Shown one piece after another: positions 11,710 to 21,365 of a stretch of 64,000 nucleotides of DNA. Source of the stretch: Cristatella mucedo (lineage: Eukaryota > Bryozoa > Phylactolaemata > Cristatellidae); assembly GCA_009760855.2 (NCBI GenBank), contig WPIO01000145.1:771001-835000 (forward strand). Direction: 5' to 3'. The number at the start of each line of letters is the position of its first letter. The stretch's first letter is position 1. The position numbers and the translations under genes were made by a program. The notes beneath the pieces are model-generated. The model was given only the letters and a program-made list of their open reading frames with translations, was not told the DNA's origin and did not search any database.

Positions 11710-12873
11710 ATGCACAAAGACAATAAAATCCCGAGCACTCAGTTCAAGCTAGCTGGTTGACCCGAATAAAGGAGCAACATTGTCCTTATGTTTTTATAAT
11801 TTCAAAGTATTAGAAAAACATGTCTCTAGATATCAATACCAAATATTTGCTGCTATTCCTACTCAAGGTTAGAATTTCGCCGCTCAGAAAAAATTCGGAG
11901 CTACTCGGGTGCAAGATAGATTTTTAAGGTGTACAGCTGAGTGAGGGTGAGAAGTTCAGTCATTTATTGCATGGTACTTTGACCCTGAAGTCCAAATCAA
12001 AAACTTCTCTCATTATCATTGAGTTCATTGTACTTCGAGATCTCTTTTCTATTGGATTTCGTCAGTGGAATCTTTCATATTGAATACGGATATATTCTCT
12101 GCAAAATTTGTTAAACGTGCAGAATTGAAATATTTGATCGAATTTTTGAAGGCCGCTTTGCAAAAGCTCTACTATTTTTTTATACACGGTATCACCGCTT
12201 ACAACTTTGATGATGGAACACTAACAATGATAGACCAAAGACCGCTTTATTTCTGAAATATGCCACCCAAGCCTACTAAAGTCTGAGATTTTTGAGAAGG
12301 GTCTGATGCGCTAAAGGTTTGTTAGCCAAGTAGTATTTGAAACAACAAAGGAAGCTTGGGTTTAAGGAACTGAGTCCAGGCAGTCGAAACTTTTCCGCTT
12401 CCGGCTTATGAAGCACAGCCAGCGTTTTATGTTTGCTCCCGGGCCACCAGGCACTGCAAGCATTTTTGACCGTTGCACAGTTTTTGGAACGTCGAGCTCC
12501 TGAGAGTTTCTGATGCGGAAAATTTAATTACAGTGCTACGACAAGTTTGAAGCATGCCAGTTTCTCTTTTGACTACACCACATACAAGATACCGTGCTTA
12601 TGGTAATCTTCGGTAAATGCTTGCTGCATGCGCCTGTCGTTTGGTCAGCGTGCAATCCGCGGCCACACATCCAGTAGGTCTGCACTTTGGTCGCTTTAGC
12701 TTCGCCGGAGACCGCCTAGCCACAACAAATTAGGCAGGGGCAGCAGTAGAAACAGGTATTGTCCCTGTCTACGTCCTTGAAAAAAAGGCTGCCGCTAGGC
12801 CACCCATTTAGCGATCAACACTAGACCGGAGTAAGCTTAAGCAAATGCCTCCCAGGCTCGCTACTGTAGCTCC

Positions 12874-13101
12874 TTGCTTATACGCCGAAACGACCGCCGG
12901 CTGATAATATTGGCTATCACATCAAAACTTCAAATCCTTCAAAGATATTTCAATTTTTTGTTGGGGCTCATCAGTTCACATTCTGCACTGTTGCGATTGT
13001 GTGACGAATTTATCAGGAGTGCAAACTTACTTAGAGCATGCCTTCAGTTTCTGTCACATCTTCTGGCAGCTGTTGATACTTTAGATGCCAGATATCGATA
13101 A
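12874..13101 (+). CDS. Unrecognised plus-strand helical ORF
   Basis: A 75-codon ORF whose second half, LLRLCDEFIRSANLLRACLQ followed by FLSHLLAAVDTLDARYR, is strongly helical and has coding-like codon choice. It ends at TAA directly against the AAT tail of a LINE-A copy. It may be an exon fragment truncated by, or carried next to, that insertion. No family is recognised. Confidence 0.2.
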   Translation: MLIRRNDRRLIILAITSKLQILQRYFNFLLGLISSHSALLRLCDEFIRSANLLRACLQFLSHLLAAVDTLDARYR

Positions 13102-13102
13102 T

Positions 13103-13390
13103 AATAATACATTCGTGTAGCACCTCAGGGAACCTTATCTATTTCCAGGCAATTTAAATATGCTGTTGAATTAGCACGATCAAATGGTTTGTGGTAGCAA
13201 GCACAATGTTAACAAGCATACCGTGATTAGAGGTGACATGCATAGTGTCAACATACACACCAAGTCCATCTATCATGCGTATGAGGTCGCCTGGCCATAA
13301 CTGGCCATGCACGGCATTGGTTTGAGTCTTAATAGAGTGACATGTATTAGAAAATTGATGTCGTCAGACGATGTCTATTCATTAAGCCTT
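13103..13390 (-). repeat. Diverged LINE-A 3' end
   Basis: AAT tail followed by a diverged hairpin and 3' UTR with ACATGCATAGTGTCAACAT. It belongs to the same subfamily as the 31.4 kb copy (shared ACGATCAAATGGT). Confidence 0.55.
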
Positions 13391-13589
13391 TAAAGGAAGG
13401 GGTACGCATTGAATCTGTGCTATATTTACTTCTGTTTACTACTTATAATGTTCATTTTTCCAACGTGATCGCCAAGTACGGTGTAGGCATTCCTTTTTCA
13501 TGCAAATAATGCGCAGCTGTAACTAGGTCGATGATGCAGACGATTTCCACACTGTCAAACTCGCTCGATCCCTCGCAGATTGTGAAAAG

Positions 13590-14290
13590 CTGAAATTCAC
13601 ATTCGGATGGCTGCAAACCTTTTAAATTTAGTTGGTGATACAATTAACCTAAACTTTATGGCTATGACACTTGTTTTACTCGGGAAAAGGAAAGCTAAGC
13701 TTTGTGAAAATTGGTCCGGCATGCAAATCTGCTCATCATCTCCACTCACCCTGGGCGTCCTTTTGCAACGTGAGCTTTACGTCGATGACCGAATGGGCCC
13801 GAAAGTCAGGCTTGTCCACATTCAGCACAAACAGTTGCAAAATATCGGGTCTTTTTTGGTACTATTACTGTAGCCAAGTTTCTCCATGCATTCGTGACAT
13901 TACCTCTAGACATATGAAGCATACCGGTCTTAGCAGGTACAAACTATACAAGCCACTCAAAAGCCAGCGTATCGATTTCAAAATTATATCACTCACGTTT
14001 TGGTCAATACATTGCTTTGTTCTGGCTTACTATCCGAAACAAGTTCTATTCATGCTTCGTATCGCGTTTAACTTAAGTCGTTTAGCTGTAACTCTAACGA
14101 GTTTTGTGATCTCAGACTTTGGAGACCATTTTCATCAGTTTGTTGGCTCTCAAAGCCTGAAACTCACCACACGCTCAACTGAAGCCATGCTATACTCTGA
14201 CTTGATGACATTTAAGTTGAAGCTCAAATTCTTACTCTTCATCACTATATTTGACTAAGTCCCAATTTATAACCTCTATGATCTCCTACG
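13590..14290 (+). repeat. Diverged LINE-A RT fragment
   Basis: The plus-strand translation has MAANLLNL, SQRIDFKIISLTFWS and a K-L-K-F-L end in LINE-A order, with frameshifts. It is old and dead; the 3' UTR fades after 14290. Confidence 0.5.
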
Positions 14291-14565
14291 TGTTGACACT
14301 GCATTTTCCCACTAACCCATTGTTCTGATTTATCCATAGGAGATATAAAGTTTGCAGATGGAGAGTTAGGCATCTTTGGGAGCAGTATGAATGTCGTATT
14401 TATTTTATTCCTTAGAAAGGCAAGCATGTCCTCAGAAAAGGGCATGCCGCTTGCCTTGTTCGATCAATAGACATAGTTCAGCTTTTCCACATGCAATTCA
14501 GAGTACATACGTATATGGTTGGGCTATTCTGTGATGTGCGGTGATAAGCACACGATAATATGCTC

Positions 14566-14612
14566 ACTAATAAAATAAATGTAATTCGTTTGTATTGCAC
14601 CCTAAGAGAACC

Positions 14613-14675
<63 letters not shown>

Positions 14676-14740
14676 GTATACAGCAAGTCTCGAGCTCACT
14701 ACCTCGTCCGTCAAAGGCGAGCACCTAACTCCAAAATCCA
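14566..14740 (-). repeat. SINE-A expanded by (CT)n
   Basis: SINE-A tail (TGTATTGCACCCTAAGAGAA) and head (CTCGAGCTCACTACCTCGTC) are separated by 55 nt of pure CT at 14616-14670. This suggests the TCTCT of the tail hairpin loop seeded the microsatellite. Confidence 0.6.
14616..14670. repeat. (CT)n microsatellite
   Basis: About 55 nt of pure CT inside a SINE-A. Confidence 0.95.
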
Positions 14741-14815
14741 GCCAGGGTTTTCCAGTAGGGTTTTTGCAAACTTTCAAATGTCATAGACTCCAGAAATCTT
14801 GAGAGCATATCTCAC

Positions 14816-15010
14816 CCGGAACGCAGGCCAGCGTCGAGCCGGTGCTCCATGACCAAGTTCCGTCAGATAAGCACGTCGCTTCGTAGCCGCCACTCGACCA
14901 TATGTAGTTCACACTGCAGCGTGCTGTGACGTTTGAGTAGGCGACGTAGGCCAATGCTGGCAATCCCGATGTCAGTTCCGTGTTCGCATTAAGACTTGCA
15001 GCCTGGCATC
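14816..15010 (-). CDS. CCP/sushi module exon 13 (B2)
   Basis: A 195-nt phase 1-1 exon after TACTTTACAG and before GTGAGA. The module starts GCQAASLNANTELTSG, has cysteines at GC, ARC, ATC and LAC and the WSW signature, and ends CVPG. It lies 575 nt downstream of A2, against about 1.4 kb between A1 and B1. Confidence 0.85.
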
Positions 15011-15427
15011 CTGTAAAGTAGCATTCGTCGTTAAAGTGAGCTCGTATCAACGTGGCGGTGAACTCTAAGATGATTAACGGTTTTTCTTTTTTTCAACTTA
15101 GTATCCTCAGCTCTATGTTATGGCTCGTGCAGCTCATCGAAATTAATTCCATTTTCTTTCTTGTTTTTCAGAGGCTTGATGATGATCTAGTGGTGTTAAA
15201 CAGAATATCCAAGAAAAAAGAATATCAGAATATGTGCAAGACGTGTAACCTAGCTTTTTTCGCAGCAGTACATTTTGTCCAGCACTAAATTTTCTTTAAG
15301 AGGAAATATAATCTACTTAATGAGAAACTACAATCTACTTTAATCTCAAAACAATCAGCAAGAACGCCTAAGAAATGTAAACCTACCCTGCCTAGAGATT
15401 GCATGATGAGTGTTATAATGGAAACTT

Positions 15428-15507
15428 CGGAAGCTATTTTTTTTTATTTTATTTTTTCGGAAGCTATTTTTTTTATTTTTTTTTATTTTATTTTTTCGGA
15501 AGCTATT
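15428..15507. repeat. T-rich tandem repeat
   Basis: Units beginning CGGAAGCTATTTTTTT recur three times, separated by T/A-rich runs, about 80 nt 3' of module A2. Confidence 0.8.
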
Positions 15508-15585
15508 TTCGAGTGATCAGGCTCCGACGTAAGCTAACCTGGATATTAGCTTGCACGCTGCAGCCAACCAAGTACACAGTCTTAC

Positions 15586-15777
15586 CTGGCACGCAACTGA
15601 GGCTGCCATTTGCAATCCACAAGCCGTTGAGTCGACATCCGATGTAGCCTTCCTGGCTATTGAGATCCACGTAACCACTCAGACAGACCACTGTCAGATA
15701 GGTATAAAGAGCAAACGCTGAGTGCGAGCTTCCGAATTTCAGCTTCGTGTGATTCCCAAGTTGAGGAGGTAAGCAGC
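15586..15777 (-). CDS. CCP/sushi module exon 12 (A2)
   Basis: A 192-nt phase 1-1 exon after TTATTTTTTAG and before GTAAGA. The module starts GCLPPQLGNHTKL, with cysteines at GC, VVC, GC and LSC and the GLWIAN motif shared with A1; it ends CVPG. A1 and A2 are the most diverged pair of the duplicated triplet. Confidence 0.82.
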
Positions 15778-16139
15778 CTAAAAAATAAGCAAGCGCTCGC
15801 GCCGTAACCGGGTGAAGAGCAGCCTAGCTCAGTCAGCATACACCAACAGCCGTGGTAACGATGATATTAAGTTTTCCGAAAATATTTGCTCTTTTCGATT
15901 AGTTCGCAGAGCTTATAGTCTGACGCTCGAAGCCTATATTTGGTTCACGGAACTCAGGCTCAGGCAAACGACAGGAAGAGTTAGAATCGCCAACTTTATA
16001 GGAAATACAGCAATCGAAATGCTCGCGTTTCTGCTTTTTTTAAAGTACCCTATCAATAAGTTTAATACAAGAGCAGCCAGTGTGATTATACATATCTATT
16101 TTATTTCTAAATAAAAAACTACCGGAGACTATTTGCCGC

Positions 16140-16520
16140 GGGACTGAGAGCAGCGAGAGGGCGTCCACTCGCGCTGGCAGCCGCCATGTTGCCGCCGCTC
16201 CACGTGCCATTACCGAATGAACTGTCGAGGCTAATCTTCCCTACGGCGTTCACAATTAGGCTGTAACAGCCTTAGCTCTACATTTTCACCAACGCGTTCG
16301 AGCCGAGTCCAGGTGCATTGCAAGCGTGAATAAGTGTGCATGTTTGTAATTATAAGCTTTGGCACCAAGTGCAACCAGTGCGCTTGCTGCAGTGGGAGAT
16401 CAAAGAGTGTATCGGCTCTTCGACAAACGCTGGTCGAACGGAAAGTCAGCTAGCCCCTCTCGCCCCCCACTAACGAGCGGTCAGCTATCGCTGCCTTGGC
16501 AACCCGTGAATACCTGAATA
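16140..16520 (+). promoter_or_regulatory. GC/CpG-rich patch with possible non-coding first exon
   Basis: This stretch is far more GC- and CpG-rich than its surroundings and contains CAGCCGCCATGTTGCCGCC, a motif similar to vertebrate YY1-type initiator elements. It ends in a strong donor (AT|GTAAGT at about 16520). An acceptor (GTATTTACAG) follows about 155 nt later, just before an ATG. Together this looks like a promoter and 5' UTR exon on the plus strand. Confidence 0.35.
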
Positions 16521-16675
16521 TGTAAGTGTGGCTTTTAGCGGGTTCTGCTTGGGAAGAGGCAATTTAAAAGTACATAGCGAGCTGAGGCCGTCTGCCATGG
16601 TACTTCGCCTCGAGCAGGCACATGTCGCAGAAACGAAGTTAAAGTGACCAAATCATTTGTATAAAGTATTTACAG

Positions 16676-16844
16676 AAAATTGACATGAGTGAGCTGACTC
16701 TAGAAGAGACCAACGTCGAGAGACTATTGTCAAAGTCCACTACTCTGCCGTGTGATTTACCTAAGCTCATCAGGCAACTTTTGCCAGTTACATATCTAAT
16801 TTACTATTCGCAAGCAGGAAAGCCAGAAAAGTACCAGTGCAACT
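16676..16844 (+). CDS. Start-codon exon candidate of an unrecognised plus-strand gene
   Basis: After GTATTTACAG comes a short leader and ATG at 16685. The frame reads MSELTLEETNVERLLSKSTT, then LPCDLPKLIRQLLPVTYL. A donor at GAAAA|GTACCA would leave phase 2, which fits a frame at about 16999-17032 reading EAIDWLDYCGSI before GTAAGC. Two further fragments follow: KFYRGDWLEQPG at 17.4 kb and GLAKELTKKVIALEAPKRAG at 17.5 kb. The order and the G-D-x-L piece recall GST-C-like domains of tRNA-synthetase-complex proteins, but stops interrupt the later parts, so it may be decaying. Confidence 0.3.
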
Positions 16845-16998
16845 AAACCGTGGCTTACGCACGAATGGGGTGCATAAGTTACATTAGCTTGAAACAAATA
16901 AAAATCCAGTATTAGTTAATGAAACAATGCAACATTTCTTTTAATTTGAAAAAAGATTACATGCTTCAAATTATGTTTCTTTTATTTTTTGCTAAGAG

Positions 16999-17032
16999 AG
17001 GCTATAGACTGGCTTGACTACTGCGGCAGCAT
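16999..17032 (+). CDS. Short exon candidate, EAIDWLDYCGSI
   Basis: It lies between TTTTTTGCTAAG and A|GTAAGC, entering in phase 2 and leaving in phase 1. It joins in frame to the preceding start-codon exon. It is too short to assign alone; the W-L-x-Y core resembles the entry helix of GST-C domains. Confidence 0.25.
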
Positions 17033-17349
17033 AAGTAAGCATCCAGTTATATAAGTCGAAGTTTTTACTAAGCGTTACTGGCTTCATTGCTGACCATAGC
17101 CAGGAACATATCCGGCGACGAAACATTGACCTCGAGTATGGATAAAGTTACAGGAATAATGGCATCAAATATATTATCCTGTATTCGCAAGTAAATAAGC
17201 CATAAAATGTCTTCAAAATGAGTCCGATTGATCTGTAGCAACCAACTATTTGGGTTTCAAATAAGAGATACTCCGTGTAGCTGCATAATGTATGTAGTAG
17301 TGATAGTTATTTTGAATGGTAATGCTCACATTGTTTCTTGAAATTCAAA

Positions 17350-17680
17350 AAACAGTCGGTCGTCAACAGGAAGCTCCGATTGCGCCAAGTGCCGAGGATA
17401 TTGGCTGGATAATCGAACGGCATTGCAAATTTTACCGTGGTGACTGGCTGGAGCAACCAGGATTTACATAATGCAATGTACACAATCTTTAGGCTGCTCG
17501 TGCCTTGTACTCGCAGGTCACGTCTACTGGGTTAGCTAAAGAGCTTACCAAGAAAGTAATTGCTCTAGAAGCTCCAAAGCGCGCAGGGGGAGAAAAGGGA
17601 GGGATTTTAGAAATGCTTTCATCGCTATGTAAAGCAGCTGATTTGGATCTGGAGAGGTGAAAGGTTGCACTCTAGTGGCT
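17350..17680 (+). pseudogene. Coding-like fragments, possible GST-C relic
   Basis: Two plus-strand stretches look translated: IGWIIERHCKFYRGDWLEQP, then (after TAA and TAG in the same frame) GLAKELTKKVIALEAPKRAG leading to GGILEMLSSLCKAADLDLE. The last ends at AG|GTGAAA, a fair donor. A TGTACTCGCAG acceptor precedes the second piece. The stops between them argue for introns I cannot place or for decay. Confidence 0.25.
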
Positions 17681-17775
17681 ACAAAGTCCCGACGAATTTC
17701 CAAGGAGATCTAATCGTCCAATCCTAGCACAGTCGCAATACATTCGTTTTCCGCTATGGAAGTCACCGAGTTGGC

Positions 17776-17781
17776 TTTATT
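17776..17781 (-). promoter_or_regulatory. Poly(A) signal AATAAA for the nested minus-strand gene
   Basis: A canonical AATAAA on the minus strand, 67 nt after the TGA of the exon at 17848-17945. The position fits a short 3' UTR. Confidence 0.35.
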
Positions 17782-17847
17782 ATATGAAAATAGGAACTTT
17801 ACAAATAAATCCTTGGTTCTTTTCAGTTATTAAAGCCAAAAATCACA

Positions 17848-17945
17848 TCAATCCTTAGCGATCGCTGCAATTTCCACTCTGTAGTCCTTAATCATGGCAA
17901 ATTTTGTCCAGCTCTTAGCGTGGGAATTCAGTTTCACGACGACCC
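17848..17945 (-). CDS. Terminal exon of an unrecognised gene in a CCP intron
   Basis: A 98-nt open frame begins after TTTTCAAAG in phase 1 and ends with TGA. It encodes VVVKLNSHAKSWTKFAMIK followed by DYRVEIAAIAKD. Codon choice and composition look coding, and AATAAA lies 67 nt past the stop. Its entry phase matches the donor of the exon at 18180-18280. I do not recognise the protein. It is unrelated to CCP and lies between modules C1 and A2 on the same strand, so it is a nested gene, a separate gene splitting the array, or a relic. Confidence 0.4.
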
Positions 17946-18179
17946 CTTTGAAAACACTTAGCGTTTAAATTGCAATAAGTCACCCCATGCTAGCCTTCTT
18001 CAAGGGTCCAAGTGTGATCCCATTCCAGCTTTTCAAAAGAGATATTTTGTTGCAGCCTGCTGAAACCGGAGTTCATCACACTTGAGGGGTATACACGTTC
18101 ATAGCTGCTCATTGCTCTTAAAGTGTCGTGAGTTGTTATACCTAAAACCATTTAAAGTGCTCTGTACAGTATCCTATAC

Positions 18180-18280
18180 CATTCGAGATTGCTCGGTGGC
18201 ACTCAGTGGTATCTAGAAAAGCAACTTTAGTTTCACCGTCGCTTTTCTTTTTGGTCAACCGTAACGTTTTCAAAATTAAG
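18180..18280 (-). CDS. Internal exon candidate of the same unrecognised gene
   Basis: A 101-nt frame bounded by TAGCTACCTTTAG and G|GTATAG, entering in phase 2 and leaving in phase 1, which joins in frame to the terminal exon. It encodes LILKTLRLTKKKSDGETKVA and continues FLDTTECHRAISN. The lysine-rich then mixed strand/helix character is protein-like, and the other frames are closed. No family was recognised; an RNA-binding-like beta-alpha-beta end is a weak guess only. Confidence 0.35.
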
Positions 18281-18842
18281 CTAAAGGTAGCTATGCAAAA
18301 GAATCTTGGAATTTTCATGCAAAATTCAGGTGAAATTTAGCAAATGCATTCACATGTAGGCTTCTCATCAGGAGCTATTGAGTGTTCTAAAAATGAAGCC
18401 GGTTGGTACACAATACCAATGAGTATAAGATTACGAAAGCGGTTTCATAGTAAAGTATACTAGAGAAGATTCGCTCTTTACGCCATGGGGAGCAAATGGA
18501 AAAAATGTTGAATGATTATACAAAAATACAGGGAGCTGAATCATAAACCCATAAGGTAGAACAATATATTAAAATACTCAGACTAAACCAATTTGGTGAA
18601 AGTATTGTTTCTCACCCCAAGCTTACACAACTAATACAATAGTGGTAATCAGCCCACGTCGTAATTTTTAATCAAAGCTGAGGAAATTTAATATTTTCTC
18701 ATATAAAGCTTGTGATCGAAATGCATTTAAAATATTCATAATCATAATGGCAATAACAGTATCACCATAGCATAACCACTTTAACTAACATTTTCATATG
18801 ATCTGATCCATGAGTTTTCCCTACAAAAAGTTCGCGATATAC

Positions 18843-19018
18843 AGATTAAAAGGTTCGCTAGGAGCTTTAGGATATTCGCAAATCTCGAAAGCTTTTAAAT
18901 ATACACCATATGATTTTAATAATAGCTGTGATACATTCAGATTTTGGAGCCTGTTCATCTTTTTCAAAAGTTTAATGCAGCTTGGTGTATGCATAGACAG
19001 GAACAATTCTTCTTGCAT
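18843..19018 (-). CDS. Upstream exon candidate with TFIIS-N/IBD-like helix
   Basis: An open minus-strand frame contains CIKLLKKMNRLQNLNVSQLL and continues LKSYGVYLKAFE. The L-K-K-x-x-x-L-x-x-x-x-V-S-Q pattern recalls the helical TFIIS N-terminal/LEDGF IBD fold (LKKI-RRF-KVSQ). A donor (CT|GTATAT) at 18843 leaves phase 2, matching the entry of the exon at 18180-18280. The 5' boundary is uncertain (possibly after AAATGCAAG). The family resemblance is by eye and weak. Confidence 0.3.
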
Positions 19019-19281
19019 TTAGCATTCTTATTGCCTGCCGGACTTATAATAGTGCAGAGTAAGGCATCACTCAATACGTTCGCACATCCAAAGGGTAGCA
19101 GCCCACTTTGATTCCTTGGATATCCAGAGAGCAACAGCCATCATTGAGCCATTGGAGCATTTGAGGCATTGCCCTAGCCTGAGTTCACATCCCATTGTTT
19201 CGGTTTCAGTGAAAGAAAAACTTTACAACAATGCTCAGCCCATACTAACGTGCTTTTCCAGCAGGTTTGAAGAATGAGCCT

Positions 19282-19665
19282 ACTGAGTGGACAATAAATT
19301 AGCTGTCCCATTCCTCCGCTTAAAGACAATTGGCGACAGAAGCTTTAGCTCCGCAGGTCCTAGACTGTGGAACTCGCTTCCAAAATTCTTACGAAACGAC
19401 AACTACTCTCCTACTGCCGACTATGGCATATCCTTTTCAGCGGTCCTGAGCTGCTACTTCTATGCTACTCACTACCTCAACTGCTCTCACTACTCTGCTA
19501 TGCTTCCCACTTTCTCTTTGTTGCGTAAGACGAAGTCTGTTGGCTACCGAATGCGTACCGAAAGCCGCCTAGGCTGTGAATGCGCTATACAAAACTCTCC
19601 TGCGTTACACCCACATGGTCTTTATGACTTTGTGGAGTTACAGACGGAGATACATTACATTACAT
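19282..19665 (+). repeat. LINE-B 3' end
   Basis: The plus-strand translation contains IGDRSFSSAGPRLWNSLPKF, the hallmark C-terminus of jockey/CR1-type RT proteins. It is followed by a 3' UTR and a short ACATT-repeat tail at about 19650. A second family, distinct from LINE-A. Confidence 0.75.
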
Positions 19666-19829
19666 TACTGAGGTACCTATCTTGTACCGTATTCCTAAAA
19701 TAATTGTAATACTATTCCAAAAATATTTTTAAAAGACATGGAATTTAAAAATGGGTTATTGTTTCGCTGACTAAATACCTTTTAACCTGCTGAAATTCCG
19801 TTTTCTGGTAGTACCCCTAGTTTACTTAC

Positions 19830-20027
19830 CTTCAATACATGTCAGAGGGGAGCCGGTGGACCAGGACCACGCCCCTAGTGATCCGCAAGTGGCCATACTG
19901 CTGTCAAATCTCATGTTGACGTAGCCTGTGTTGCACTCAATGAGGAGAGTAGTTCCACGCACAAATTCTGATGTATTGATGCTTGGAACAATGCTCGTGT
20001 TGCCAGCCAAGACTGGCGTGATACAGC
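19830..20027 (-). CDS. CCP/sushi module exon 11 (C1)
   Basis: A 198-nt phase 1-1 exon after GATGTCTTCAG and before GTAAGT. The module starts GCITPVLAGNTSIVPS, has cysteines at GC, IEC, ATC and LTC and the WSW signature, and ends CIEG. It is the third triplet member, about two thirds identical by eye to exon 14 (C2), with an identical exon length. The intron that follows holds the nested coding island at 16-19 kb. Confidence 0.85.
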
Positions 20028-20671
20028 CTGAAGACATCATAACGCACCGTCAGCTTACAGTGGACACCACTAAGTCAGCTCACAATATAAATGTTGCTGC
20101 ATCTGTTCACCTCCGACAGACTGCCGCCAGGCAAGACACATCGCCAGCCCTTCGGCACTTGGGTAGCAACTGAAAGATCGTGCGCACATAGGCAAAGTGA
20201 ATAGTAATTAAAAGGCTGATCCAGCTTCCTACCACAGCCAGCTACCAGTGTGCAGCAAATTGACTCCATGTTAAAAGTCATCGTCGGCTAACGGTAATAT
20301 GGAGCCAAACTAGGATGAGTACACTTAATCAATTAGGCAGAAGTGATCAATACCCAATTGGCACAACCCTCCTATGAACATGCTTCAACTAAGACAATGC
20401 GATAGTCAACCTCGAAGGATTCAGCGGAATAAGACTTGATTATAGTCTAAATGCCTCGTTTTAATAAATACTCATTTTCAAACCCTAAGAGCACGTAAAT
20501 AAGACCTCCCTTCTTCACGAGCACGCATCAGTCAATTCATTGCTATTTGAGTGTTGGTGAAACGAAAATGATCGTACACTAGAGCCTAAATAAATTCAGC
20601 AGACTGTCATGCTAGGCAGTGGCTATTAGCTAATCAGGCTAACTATGTTCTCTCACAAAAAACTAAACTAT

Positions 20672-20832
20672 AATTAATTTGTATAGTGCCCCAAGAGAAC
20701 TTAATCTCTATTTAATATCTCTATTTAATATCTAGTTAAGGCCCTGTACATATGCCTCGGGGCTCGAGCCCACGACCTCAGCCAGGCCTTGGTTGGGGCA
20801 AGCACCTTAACTGTTGGACCAAATCAGCTCGT
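20672..20832 (-). repeat. SINE-A
   Basis: Minus-strand copy with the CTCGAGCCCACGACCTCAGC head complement and a diverged tail in which a TATTTAATATCTC unit is duplicated. Confidence 0.65.
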
Positions 20833-21365
20833 ACCAGGAAGTCAACTGAAATAGTGAAATTCCGAGAAAGAAGTCTTTGCTTTGACATTCAAAGAGGAAA
20901 TTCTTTTGTAAAGAACTAACGAATAAAATCCATCAAATAATCAAATAACTGGAATATCGTGTGGGACATTTAAAAAATAGGTAGAATCGTCAATTAAATT
21001 TTTTAATGAATATCTTACCTCAAAAACTTTTAATTTGCAAGATATTTTACTCTAGGTTAATCCTACCAAAAATCCTAGCTCTCAGAAGAAAGCTGCATGA
21101 CATTTGGATCCGCAAAAGTCATTTCAAATATATGTTAAAATTTGTGTTACCGGGTACAGTGATTTTGCAATCGCTTTAGTGTCAAAGTAGCCAGACACGT
21201 GTTAAGGCACTCAGAACAAGAATTCAAGTGCTATTGTAATCTGGAAGCGATTATTAAACTGTATGCATTTTCTGGACAAGTACAAGCTTTACGATTCAAG
21301 TGAATGTCAAGGGTATGACTTTGAAACCTATACCCAGGTGATAGACCGTGTTTCCATGACGTAGT

